Below are positions 35,935 through 43,996 of a stretch of 64,000 nt of DNA, one piece after another. The position numbers were made by a program, and so were the translations under genes. The DNA lies in assembly GCA_023386495.1 (NCBI GenBank), contig JAEWJS010000152.1, positions 1 to 64,000 of the forward strand, given 5' to 3'. Source of the stretch: Bacillota bacterium (GTDB lineage: Bacteria > Bacillota > Bacilli > Paenibacillales > Paenibacillaceae). The notes below the pieces were generated by a model. It was given only the letters and a program-made list of their open reading frames with translations. It was not told the origin of the DNA and did not search any database. Every line of letters starts with the position of its first letter. The first letter of the stretch is position 1.

Positions 35935-36152
35935 AGCGAAGCATCTGCGTTATTAACGCACACAGATGCGCTAAATCAAGGGGTTTCGCCCCATTTGGAT
36001 GCCTTTAACGCTTGAGTGCGCTAATTAGCGAACAGGCATTCGCTGTTTAGCGCATCCGATACGCTAATGCGTTAGAAACAGCGATAGGGTCCGAAAATAG
36101 CGCACGCACGTACCTTAACAGCGCCATTGCTTCGCTAATCGTCCATAGACCC
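35935..36152 (+). repeat. 218-bp structured non-coding element, copy A
   Basis: An intergenic block homologous along its whole length to the reverse complement of 49523-49740. It has terminal inverted repeats AGCGAAGCA (35935-35943) and TGCTTCGCT (36128-36136), and a long internal hairpin (36017-36031 with 36040-36054, 8-nt loop, built from GCGCTAATTAGCG). No ORF of note. It lies between the YesN gene and the binding-protein gene. Confidence 0.85.
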
Positions 36153-36167
36153 AGAGCCCAGAGCTCG

Positions 36168-36214
36168 GCGCTCCGCGCTCCACGCTCCAGGCTCCGCCCT
36201 CCGCCCTCCGCCCC
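36168..36214. repeat. 7-bp tandem repeat (about 6.7 copies)
   Basis: Units GCGCTCC, GCGCTCC, ACGCTCC, AGGCTCC, GCCCTCC, GCCCTCC and GCCCC follow each other without gaps. It is strand-asymmetric (pyrimidine-rich on plus) and lies 16 bp after structured element A. Confidence 0.85.
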
Positions 36215-36302
36215 AGCGTCACGATCCTAAGCGGACCAATGACCTATAGAAGTTATACCTTTTCTGTACATTGGGGCATATAAGAGTCGACACGCTATTC
36301 TT

Positions 36303-36331
36303 TATACTTAATCATGTAAACGCTTTATAAC
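36303..36331 (+). promoter_or_regulatory. Importer operon promoter region with cre-like box
   Basis: ATGTAAACGCTTTAT (36314-36328) matches the CcpA cre consensus but for one base, and runs into a TATAAC -10 (36326-36331). The -35 is weak (TATACT 36303-36308, 17-nt spacer), consistent with need for an activator such as the YesN regulator. The cre/-10 overlap is the same as at the GH26 promoter. Confidence 0.6.
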
Positions 36332-36357
36332 ATTAGATGACCGAAGGGGCGAAGTGC

Positions 36358-37695
36358 ATGAAGAAGATGTGGAAGACCAGCCTGATGCTGATTCTCGCAA
36401 TCCTAGTAATAGCCGGCTGCGCCAAATCGACGAACGGCAACAACCAAGGGGCGCCGGCACCGGCGTCCGGCAGTGCACCGAAGGAGCAAGTCTCCGATGC
36501 GAAGCCTGCAGCGCCGAAGGACGTGAAGCTCCGCTTCAGCATCTGGGGCAAGGAGCAGCATAAGGCGATGTATGAGGAGATGCTGGCCGAATACAAGAAG
36601 CAGAAGCCGCATGTCTCCGTCGAGATCATCACGATCCCGAGCACGGATTACCTGCAGAAGATCTCAATCATGAACGCATCCGGAACGGCGCCGGATGTCG
36701 CTTGGCTCAGCGAAGCGCATATCCCGCAGTTCCTGGCGAACGGCCAGCTCGTCGACCTGTCCGAATTGAAGACGGACCCCGACTATAAGTTCGACGAGAT
36801 CTACCCGTCGACGCTAGAGATGCTGACGGAAGGCGACAAGCTCTACGGCATTCCGTTCTCGACGCCGCCGATGATGATGTATTACAACAAGAAGCTGTTC
36901 CAGGACAAGGGCTTGAAGACGCCTACGGAATTGTATAACGAAGGCAATTGGACGTATGCGGAATTGCTCAAGGCCGCGCAAGCGATATCGGATCCTGCGC
37001 AGGGCGTGTACGGGGTCAACTACATCCGCAACGGCTGGGCGAACTGGGATAGCAGCCTGATCCCGATCATGAACGCGCATGGCGCATCGCTCCTCAGCGA
37101 AGATGGCACGGCGTTCACGCTCGACTCGCCGGAAGGCAAGCAGGCGCTTGAATTCTACTTCGACGCGATCTTCAAGCATGAGGTTCACCCGAAGCCGGGC
37201 GATCAGACGACGTTCGAATCCGGCAAGATCGGAATTCAGCAGGAACTGTACAGTTATATGGGCAAGGCCAGGGCGATCGAGGACTTCGAGTGGGATATCG
37301 TTCCGCTGCCGGAAGGACCTAGCGGTCGAGGCACGACGCTTGGGTTCGCGGGCTATTCGATCATTAAGGGCACCGAGCATCCGGAAGAAGCTTACGAGCT
37401 GCTGAAATTCCTGACCAGTCCCGACAATGCGGTTACGGCATCCCAATTCTTCGTGCCGAGCAGACGGTCGATCTTGGAATCCGATGAGTTCGCCAAGGGC
37501 GCTCCTTCCGTGGACAGCATGCGCATCGCGATTCTGGAGCAGATGGAACATGCCGAGTATCTGCCGAATCATGAGAATTGGCAGCAGATCAATACGGCCG
37601 TGCAGAGCCTGCTCGATTATGCCTACACGCAGAGCGTGACGGTTGACGAGATGCTGGACCGGATGGATAAGGACGTCAGTCCATTGTTGAAATAA
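36358..37695 (+). CDS. Sugar ABC transporter substrate-binding lipoprotein
   Basis: ATG 36358 is preferred (GAAGGGG upstream); an in-frame ATG at 36337 overlaps the leader. The 445-residue product has a lipoprotein signal with lipobox VIAGC (Cys about 21), a low-complexity linker, and a family 1 extracellular solute-binding fold (about 50-440; KLRFSIWGKEQ, then NASGTAPDVAWL, LYGIPFSTPPMMMYYNKKLF). It captures an oligosaccharide and feeds the two permeases downstream. A hairpin after the gene could keep it more abundant than the permeases. Exact ligand unknown; the sulfatase in the operon suggests a sulfated sugar. Confidence 0.92.
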   Translation: MKKMWKTSLMLILAILVIAGCAKSTNGNNQGAPAPASGSAPKEQVSDAKPAAPKDVKLRFSIWGKEQHKAMYEEMLAEYKKQKPHVSVEIITIPSTDYLQKISIMNASGTAPDVAWLSEAHIPQFLANGQLVDLSELKTDPDYKFDEIYPSTLEMLTEGDKLYGIPFSTPPMMMYYNKKLFQDKGLKTPTELYNEGNWTYAELLKAAQAISDPAQGVYGVNYIRNGWANWDSSLIPIMNAHGASLLSEDGTAFTLDSPEGKQALEFYFDAIFKHEVHPKPGDQTTFESGKIGIQQELYSYMGKARAIEDFEWDIVPLPEGPSGRGTTLGFAGYSIIKGTEHPEEAYELLKFLTSPDNAVTASQFFVPSRRSILESDEFAKGAPSVDSMRIAILEQMEHAEYLPNHENWQQINTAVQSLLDYAYTQSVTVDEMLDRMDKDVSPLLK

Positions 37696-37708
37696 CATAG
37701 CAGGGGTG

Positions 37709-37745
37709 GGAATGCCAATCTGCGGAACGTGGGATTGGCATTTCC
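37709..37745 (+). other. Intercistronic hairpin after the binding-protein gene
   Basis: AATGCCAATC (37711-37720) pairs perfectly with 37733-37742, with flanking G-C pairs. No T-run, so likely an RNA-stability or partial-attenuation element giving more binding protein than permease. Confidence 0.6.
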
Positions 37746-37782
37746 ATTGGATAGTGACGGACAGAAGGGAGTTGACTGACAG

Positions 37783-38682
37783 ATGACTTCAACGAAGCTG
37801 GCAAGCCCATTGCACCGTGACAAGTGGTACGGTTATCTGTTTATCGCGCCCATGGTAGCGGGATTCCTCGCTTTCATCCTCGTGCCGATCATTGCGGCGC
37901 TCGGGATGAGCTTCACGGATTATTCGATATTCGGCGATGCTTCCTTCGTCGGTTTCGACAACTTCAATAAGGCTTTCACGGACGATCCGGTGTTCTGGCG
38001 GACCGTCGGCAATACGCTCTATTTCTCGGCAGGGCTGATCCCGCTGAATCTGATCTTGGCACTGTCGCTCGCGCTGCTCCTGAACAGGCAGTTGCGCGGG
38101 ATCGGACTGTTTCGGACCGCGATTTTCACGCCAGTGGTAACCTCGATCGTCGTATGGTCCATCGTATGGAAGTATATCTTCGCGACGGAAGGGGGCATGG
38201 TGAACCAATTCCTGAAGATGCTGGGCATCAAGGGGCCGGCATGGTTCTACGATCTGGACCTCGTCATGCCGATCGTCATCGTGGTCAGCGTACTCAAGAA
38301 CGTCGGACTGAATATGGTCATCTTCTTGGCCGCGCTGCAGGATGTCCCGCTCATGTACCATGAGGCTGCGCGAATCGACGGAGCTTCCCGATGGAAGACG
38401 TTCACGCATATCACCTTCCCGATGATTTCGCCGGCCGTGTTCCTGGCGCTCATCCTGACCTTGATCGGCTCGCTCAAGGTATTCGGGCAAGTGTACGTAT
38501 TGACGGGCGGCGGGCCTGGCACAAGCACTTACGTTCTAGTATTCTATATTTATCAACAGGCTTTCACCTTGTTCCGATTCGGCTATGCATCCGCGATCGC
38601 CTTCATCCTCTTCGCGATCATCCTCGCGATCACGATCCTGCAGTGGAATATCCGGAAGAGGTGGGTCCATCATGAGCAATAA
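37783..38682 (+). CDS. Sugar ABC transporter permease (MalF/UgpA type)
   Basis: 299 residues with about six transmembrane helices. The EAA loop that contacts the ATPase reads YHEAARIDGASRWKTFTHITFP (nt ~38356-38421). It forms a heterodimer with the next permease. The operon contains no ATPase gene, as is usual in these bacteria, where a shared MsmX-type ATPase serves many importers. Overlaps the next start by 11 nt. Confidence 0.93.
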   Translation: MTSTKLASPLHRDKWYGYLFIAPMVAGFLAFILVPIIAALGMSFTDYSIFGDASFVGFDNFNKAFTDDPVFWRTVGNTLYFSAGLIPLNLILALSLALLLNRQLRGIGLFRTAIFTPVVTSIVVWSIVWKYIFATEGGMVNQFLKMLGIKGPAWFYDLDLVMPIVIVVSVLKNVGLNMVIFLAALQDVPLMYHEAARIDGASRWKTFTHITFPMISPAVFLALILTLIGSLKVFGQVYVLTGGGPGTSTYVLVFYIYQQAFTLFRFGYASAIAFILFAIILAITILQWNIRKRWVHHEQ

Positions 38683-39511
38683 CAATCGACAGTTCTATAA
38701 GAATGCGCTGACTTACGCGGCCTTGATTGTCGTCTCCGTCATCATTCTGATCCCGTTCTACTGGATGGTGTCGACATCGCTGAAGCACCAGACGAAGATC
38801 TTCGCGTTCCCGCCGCAATGGATTCCGAACCCGATCCAGTGGAGCAACTATGCGCAGGTTTTCGAGGAACAGCCGTTCCACCTGTACTTCTATAACAGTG
38901 CGTATATCGCGATTATCGTGACCTTGGGGACCTGCGTGTTCGCCGCGCTGGCCGGTTACGCCTTCGCCAAAATAGCGTTCCCGCTGAAAAACGTCATTTT
39001 CCTGATCTTGCTCAGCAGCATGATGATCCCGACGGAGGTAACGGCGCTGCCGCTGTTCATCTGGATGTCGAACATGGGGCTCGTGAATACGCATTTCCCG
39101 CTGATCGTACCCCCGATGCTCGGGGCCGGCGGCATGTTCGGCGTGTTCCTCCTCAGGCAGTTCTACATTACCGTTCCGAATGATCTGGATGAAGCGGCCA
39201 AGATCGACGGCTGTACCCCTTGGATGACGTTCTGGCGCATCATGATTCCGCTGGCCAAGCCTGCGCTAGCGACGCTCACGATCTTCACCTTCTTGAACAG
39301 CTGGAATGAATTTTTCGAACCGTTGATCTATCTGAGCTCGGATGAGCTGTTCACCTTGCCGCTGGCGCTGTCCTTGTTCACGGACCAATCGGGGACGCAG
39401 TGGCATACGCTGATGGCCGCCTCGGTGATGGCGACGCTGCCGCTGCTCTTGGTATTCTTCGCCGCGCAGAAGAAATTCATCGAAGGCGTGGCCATGACAG
39501 GGTTAAAATAG
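38672..39511 (+). CDS. Sugar ABC transporter permease (MalG/UgpE type)
   Basis: ATG 38672 with GAGGTGGG upstream overlaps the previous gene; 279 residues, six helices, start MSNNNRQFYKNALTY. The EAA loop reads DEAAKIDGCTPWMTFWRIMIP. Partner of the permease at 37783. Ends 12 nt before the sulfatase start, so the sulfatase is in the same transcript. Confidence 0.93.
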   Translation: MSNNNRQFYKNALTYAALIVVSVIILIPFYWMVSTSLKHQTKIFAFPPQWIPNPIQWSNYAQVFEEQPFHLYFYNSAYIAIIVTLGTCVFAALAGYAFAKIAFPLKNVIFLILLSSMMIPTEVTALPLFIWMSNMGLVNTHFPLIVPPMLGAGGMFGVFLLRQFYITVPNDLDEAAKIDGCTPWMTFWRIMIPLAKPALATLTIFTFLNSWNEFFEPLIYLSSDELFTLPLALSLFTDQSGTQWHTLMAASVMATLPLLLVFFAAQKKFIEGVAMTGLK

Positions 39512-39523
39512 GAGGAGAGTAAC

Positions 39524-40990
39524 ATGCAGGACAGACCAAACATCTTGCTCGTCACGACCGACCAGCAACGCGGCGATTGTATGGGGATCGAGCGATCGGC
39601 ACACCCCGTCATGACGCCTCATATGGACCAATTGGCAAGGGAAGGGGTGCGATTCGACCGCGCTTACAGCGATTGCCCTTCCTGCATTCCTGCCCGGAAG
39701 ACGATCATGACCGGGCGAGCGGCGTACAGCCACGGCGTGGCGAAGAACGCGGCTGTGCCGATGCCGGAGGAGCCGCACCTGACGCTGCCGGGCAGGCTGA
39801 CCACCGAGGGCTACCAGACGCATGCCGCCGGCAAAATGCATTTTCACCCCTCGAGGGCAAGAAGCGGATTCGAGCGCATGCGGCTTCATCCGGACGACTA
39901 CGTGAACTGGCTGGAGAAGACGCCGTATGCCGGCACGTACCGGGGACACGGCCTCGGGGGAAATGAGGTGTATCCGACCTTCTCCGCGCAGCCTGCCGAG
40001 TACACGCATACGCACTGGATCGTGGAGGAGTCGATCGACTTCCTTCGGCAGCGCGATCCGGAAGCTCCATTCTTCATGTGGACGTGCTTCGAGTCGCCGC
40101 ATACGCCGTACGACCCGCCGGAGTCATTCGTCAGGTATTATGACGGCGTCGACATTCCGAAGCCCGTCACGGGAGCATGGTCGGCGTCGGAGGACGAGGT
40201 TCCGCACTGGATGCAGGTCCAGCGCTGGATGCATAAGTTCGATCTGCTGCCCGAGCATGTGGTGCAGAGCGCCCGCAAGCATTATTATGCGGCGCTTACC
40301 CACGTCGACTATGAACTGGGCCGATTGTTCGGCGAACTGAAGATGCAAGGACTCTGGGAGAACACCATCATCCTGTTCACGTCGGATCATGGCGATATGC
40401 TGGGCGATCACGGCCTGTTCCAGAAGACCTGCTTCTATGAGCCGTCGGCTCGGGTGCCCTTCGTGCTGCGACTTCCTCAGCATCTGCAGGGCGGCTGTAC
40501 GCCTGGCAGCAGCATCCACGAGGCGGTGCAGCTGGCGGATATTTATCCGACGCTGCTGGGATTGGCTGGCTGCTCAGCGGGCGAGGAAGGGCGGGACGGG
40601 CTTAACCTCATGTCGCTGCTGGGACAGCCGCTGACGCAAGAGCGATGGGTATTCGGTTACTCCAATGTGCAGGACGGCATGTATATGGCGACGAATGGGG
40701 AATGGAAGTACCTGTATTACGTGTGCGAAGGGCGGGAGCAGCTATTCCATGTAGACCATGACCCTGCGGAACGCGATAATCTGGCCGGACATGCGGAACA
40801 TGCGGAGATGCTGGCGGCGGCCAGGTCGCGGCTGGCCGAGAAGTTCCCGGAGCTGGCAAGCGCGCCTGCCGAACAACGCGCCGCAAGCGGCCTCAAGATG
40901 ACCGTTCCGCCCGAAGTGGATGAGCAAGAGGTCAGGTCGAACAATCCCTTCGCTTGGAAGGGACCCATGCGTTATGGCAGCGGGCATTGA
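39524..40990 (+). CDS. Type I sulfatase (arylsulfatase family, Cys-type)
   Basis: Type I sulfatases hydrolyse sulfate esters using a formylglycine made from a Cys or Ser in C/S-x-P-x-R. Here the motif is CIPAR with Cys54, and the metal-site N-terminus RPNILLVTTDQQR is intact; a second metal block FTSDHGDMLGDHGL lies near residue 290. 488 residues, ATG 39524 with GGAGGAG upstream. There is no signal peptide, so it acts on sugars after import by the same operon's ABC transporter. Activation needs the FGE at 30746-31714. The substrate (for example a sulfated host or algal glycan) cannot be told. Confidence 0.92.
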   Translation: MQDRPNILLVTTDQQRGDCMGIERSAHPVMTPHMDQLAREGVRFDRAYSDCPSCIPARKTIMTGRAAYSHGVAKNAAVPMPEEPHLTLPGRLTTEGYQTHAAGKMHFHPSRARSGFERMRLHPDDYVNWLEKTPYAGTYRGHGLGGNEVYPTFSAQPAEYTHTHWIVEESIDFLRQRDPEAPFFMWTCFESPHTPYDPPESFVRYYDGVDIPKPVTGAWSASEDEVPHWMQVQRWMHKFDLLPEHVVQSARKHYYAALTHVDYELGRLFGELKMQGLWENTIILFTSDHGDMLGDHGLFQKTCFYEPSARVPFVLRLPQHLQGGCTPGSSIHEAVQLADIYPTLLGLAGCSAGEEGRDGLNLMSLLGQPLTQERWVFGYSNVQDGMYMATNGEWKYLYYVCEGREQLFHVDHDPAERDNLAGHAEHAEMLAAARSRLAEKFPELASAPAEQRAASGLKMTVPPEVDEQEVRSNNPFAWKGPMRYGSGH

Positions 40991-41774
40991 AGAATGGCTG
41001 GGTTACATCACGGCCAAGCCCGCGAGCATATGGGAGATCAGCTATTACGATCTGACGCTTCGCCTGATGCTGTCGCTCCTCCTCGGCGGGGTGATCGGGC
41101 TGGAGCGGGAGTGGAGCAACCATGCGGCAGGCTTCCGCACGCACATCCTGGTGTCGCTCGGCTCGACGGCCATCATGCTGCTGTCCGTCTACGGCTTCTC
41201 TGAATTCGTGCATGAGGAGAACGTCAGAATCGATCCTGCCCGGCTGGCTGCCCAAGTAATCAGCGGCATCGGCTTCCTGGGCGCGGGAGCCATCCTGCGC
41301 AACGGTCTCTCCGTATCGGGCCTGACGACCGCGGCGTCGATCTGGGTCGTCGCCGCAATCGGCCTGAGCGTCGGCGCCGGCTTCTATTACGGATCGATCC
41401 TATGCACCGTTCTCGTCTTCCTGAGCCTCTTAGTGCTCAATAAGTGGGAGAAGCGATGGAAGAGGCGCCGTTCCGAGCATGAGCTGGTCATTCGCGTTCG
41501 CGACCTTCCGGGCAGCCTGGCGGCAGTCATGGCCAAGCTGGAAGCGTCAGGCGTCCGCATGAAGAAGATGGCCATGGTGCGCAGCGAGGACAGTGAGGAC
41601 GGCACAGACGGCATTGTGGAATATACGCTGAAGCTGGAGGCAGGCAACGGGCAAGTGCTGGCAGCGATCGACAGCCTCTCCCATATGAAGGATATCTTGG
41701 CCGTGAACATGAATCATAGCTTGGATGAGAGCCGGCTGCGGCTGAGCGCCGCGAAGCCTCTCTCGATGAAATAA
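40974..41774 (+). CDS. MgtC/SapB family membrane protein
   Basis: ATG 40974 overlaps the sulfatase 3' end by 17 nt in another frame, with GGAAGGGA upstream. The 266 residues comprise four to five helices of the MgtC fold (about 25-155; LLLGGVIGLEREW, then GFLGAGAILR) and a C-terminal ACT-like domain (about 165-240). MgtC-type proteins affect magnesium homeostasis and ATP synthase activity; a link to sulfated sugar use is not evident, so its place at the operon end may be incidental. Confidence 0.9.
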   Translation: MAAGIEEWLGYITAKPASIWEISYYDLTLRLMLSLLLGGVIGLEREWSNHAAGFRTHILVSLGSTAIMLLSVYGFSEFVHEENVRIDPARLAAQVISGIGFLGAGAILRNGLSVSGLTTAASIWVVAAIGLSVGAGFYYGSILCTVLVFLSLLVLNKWEKRWKRRRSEHELVIRVRDLPGSLAAVMAKLEASGVRMKKMAMVRSEDSEDGTDGIVEYTLKLEAGNGQVLAAIDSLSHMKDILAVNMNHSLDESRLRLSAAKPLSMK

Positions 41775-41787
41775 TAGAGAAGAAGTA

Positions 41788-41821
41788 AGGAATGGGCCTA
41801 ACCGGCTCATTCCTATTTTTA
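41788..41821 (+). terminator. Terminator after the importer-sulfatase-mgtC operon
   Basis: An 11-bp stem (AGGAATGGGCC 41788-41798 with GGCTCATTCCT 41804-41814) is followed by ATTTTTATT. Confidence 0.9.
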
Positions 41822-41840
41822 TTGTTCAGCATTTGTTGAG

Positions 41841-41880
41841 TTCGACATGCTATAATGCTAGAGTGTAGAATTATGTCGAA
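41841..41880 (+). promoter_or_regulatory. Extended -10 promoter flanked by inverted repeat, upstream of the MHYT gene
   Basis: TGCTATAAT (extended -10, TATAAT at 41851-41856) lies between TTCGACAT (41841-41848) and ATGTCGAA (41873-41880), a perfect 8-bp inverted repeat with a 24-nt gap spanning -10 and +1. No good -35 was seen. Candidate operator. Confidence 0.5.
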
Positions 41881-41915
41881 TTATGGGTGATTTTAAGAGG
41901 TGGGGGGTGGATGGA

Positions 41916-43928
41916 ATGCGTATGGACGGCAGCTATAACGAATCGGTCGTTGCGCTCTCGATCGTGATTGCCATATTAGCATCGTATTCCGCTTTGAACA
42001 TTGCCGCCAAAATTTCGAATTCGAGCGGGCGAACCCGGTTTTTCTGGCTGTTAGCTGGCGCGTTGGTCATGGGGAACGGAATATGGTCCATGCATTTTGT
42101 CGGCATGCTGGCGTTTCATTTGCACGCCGCGGTGAAATATGACGTGCCGCTGACCTTGTTGTCAATGGTGGCCAGCGTGATCTCCTCGTTCATTGCGTTC
42201 TATATTACCATGCCCAAGAATATTATCGGCTACCGAATCGCGATCGGCGGCTTCATTATGGGCAGCGGCATCGTGACGATGCATTATGTCGGCATGGAAG
42301 CCATGATCATGCCTGTCGAGATTACCTATGACAGGTCGATCTGGGTGTTGTCCGCGGTGATTGCCCTTGTCGCCTCTTATGCGGCCTTATTCTTGTTCTT
42401 GCGCTTCCGCAGCCAGAACTCGTCGAGTTGGGTGAAATGGGCGGCTTCGATCGTGATGGGGTTCGCGATATGCGGGATGCACTATACGGGGATGAGAGCG
42501 GCTCGGTTTCACATGCACGGGGATATGGCCATGGAGCAGGCGCCGACCGTTGACATTATGCTGCTGTATGGCGTTACCGTGACGATTTTCTCCATCTTGT
42601 TCGTGTCTTGGGGCGCGATGTTCTTCGATCGGCATGTACTGGAGAAAATGGCGTATCGCGATTCGATTACGGGCTTGCCCAATCGCAATGAGATGAACCG
42701 ATTCTTCGAGACGCACGTCGGCAATGAGACGATCGGCGTTCTCTTCCTGGACCTGGATCAGTTCAAGGCCATCAATGACACGCTGGGTCATAATATCGGC
42801 GATCGGTTAGTGGAGGCAGTCGGCCAGCGCCTGCGTCGATTCGTGCGCGACGACCAGCAGGCGTACCGGATCGGCGGCGACGAGTTCCTGTTCATCATGA
42901 GGCACTGCGAGCAGGAGCGGGCGGAGCGGTTGGCAGACCAAGTGCTGCAGGACGTGAAAAATGTGTACCGGATCGAAGGTCATGAGCTCTACATCACGGG
43001 CAGCATCGGCATTAGTATCGGGGGCATTCAAGATTCGGACCGTTCGACCTTGCTGAAGACCGCCGATACGGCGATGTATAAGGCGAAGGGGTTAGGGAAG
43101 AACCAATACTGCGTCTATACCGATGAAATAGGCATCCAAGAGGTACGCAAGATGGAACTGGAAAAGGATCTGCAGCGAGCATTAGAGCACAAGCAATTCC
43201 ATATCGTCTACCAGCCGAAGTGGAACGTTACCTCGAATCGATTAGTAGGCTTCGAGGCCTTGATTCGCTGGGAGCATCCCCGGTTAGGATTGGTCTCGCC
43301 CGGCGAATTCATACCGATCGCGGAAGAGACAGGACTCATTATACCCATGACGAGGTGGACGCTCGAGGAAGCTTGCCGGCAATGCAAGACTTGGCAAGCG
43401 CAAGGCGTGTACCAGCCGGTATCGGTCAATCTGTCTGTCCGGCTGTTCCAGACGGATCGATTAATCGAGCTCGTCCCCAGCGTGCTGGAGCAAGCGGGAC
43501 TGGAGCCTCGATATCTGGAGCTGGAGATTACGGAATCCATGGTGTTCTATGACATCAACGATATTATTCGCCAGCTTGCGTCCATTCGCGCAATGGGCGT
43601 TCGCGTGTCGATGGACGACTTCGGTACGGGGTATTCGTCCATCGGGCTGCTCGATCGGCTGCCGATCGATGCGCTCAAGCTGGATCGGCTGTTCACGCAG
43701 GATCTGGATACCAGGAGCAAGCGTGCCATTGTGCACGCGATTATTCTGATGGCAGAGAATCTGAACTTGGACGTCATCGCCGAGGGCGTGGAGAATCAGG
43801 AGCATATCGATTTTCTGACGCAGCTAGGCTGTCATGTCATGCAAGGGTACTTCTACGGCAAGCCGATGAAGCATGACCGTATCGAACAATGGTTGGAAAT
43901 GAATGAGCCCGCATTAAATAACAATTGA
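41916..43928 (+). CDS. MHYT-GGDEF-EAL c-di-GMP signalling protein
   Basis: ATG 41916 lies 9 nt after AGAGGTGGGGGG. The 670 residues begin with a seven-helix MHYT sensor (about 5-230) with the three motifs MHFVGM, MHYVGM and MHYTGM, thought to bind copper and sense a diatomic gas. A diguanylate cyclase domain follows (about 235-400; catalytic RIGGDEF intact near 318), then a phosphodiesterase domain (about 410-665; FEALIRWEHP near 446, DDFGTGYSS near 570). Both active-site signatures are present, so it may be bifunctional. It likely sets c-di-GMP and thereby motility or matrix production. Confidence 0.95.
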   Translation: MRMDGSYNESVVALSIVIAILASYSALNIAAKISNSSGRTRFFWLLAGALVMGNGIWSMHFVGMLAFHLHAAVKYDVPLTLLSMVASVISSFIAFYITMPKNIIGYRIAIGGFIMGSGIVTMHYVGMEAMIMPVEITYDRSIWVLSAVIALVASYAALFLFLRFRSQNSSSWVKWAASIVMGFAICGMHYTGMRAARFHMHGDMAMEQAPTVDIMLLYGVTVTIFSILFVSWGAMFFDRHVLEKMAYRDSITGLPNRNEMNRFFETHVGNETIGVLFLDLDQFKAINDTLGHNIGDRLVEAVGQRLRRFVRDDQQAYRIGGDEFLFIMRHCEQERAERLADQVLQDVKNVYRIEGHELYITGSIGISIGGIQDSDRSTLLKTADTAMYKAKGLGKNQYCVYTDEIGIQEVRKMELEKDLQRALEHKQFHIVYQPKWNVTSNRLVGFEALIRWEHPRLGLVSPGEFIPIAEETGLIIPMTRWTLEEACRQCKTWQAQGVYQPVSVNLSVRLFQTDRLIELVPSVLEQAGLEPRYLELEITESMVFYDINDIIRQLASIRAMGVRVSMDDFGTGYSSIGLLDRLPIDALKLDRLFTQDLDTRSKRAIVHAIILMAENLNLDVIAEGVENQEHIDFLTQLGCHVMQGYFYGKPMKHDRIEQWLEMNEPALNNN

Positions 43929-43996
43929 CTTTCTCCGCGAGACGAGTAAAATTTATCGAATGAACCAATCAGTATACACTCAGACGGGGAAGTGGA

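Noticed and set aside
35935..36152. Remnant of a protein-coding gene or IS element
   Set aside because: Stops occur in all frames, there is no transposase-like peptide, and conservation with copy B follows palindromes rather than codons.
36168..36214. Possible CRISPR-like array
   Set aside because: Units are 7 bp with no spacers, and no cas genes are present; it is a simple tandem repeat.
40974..40990. Frameshift between sulfatase and MgtC
   Set aside because: The 17-nt overlap is a normal operon overlap: both products are complete by family length and each has its own start or stop.
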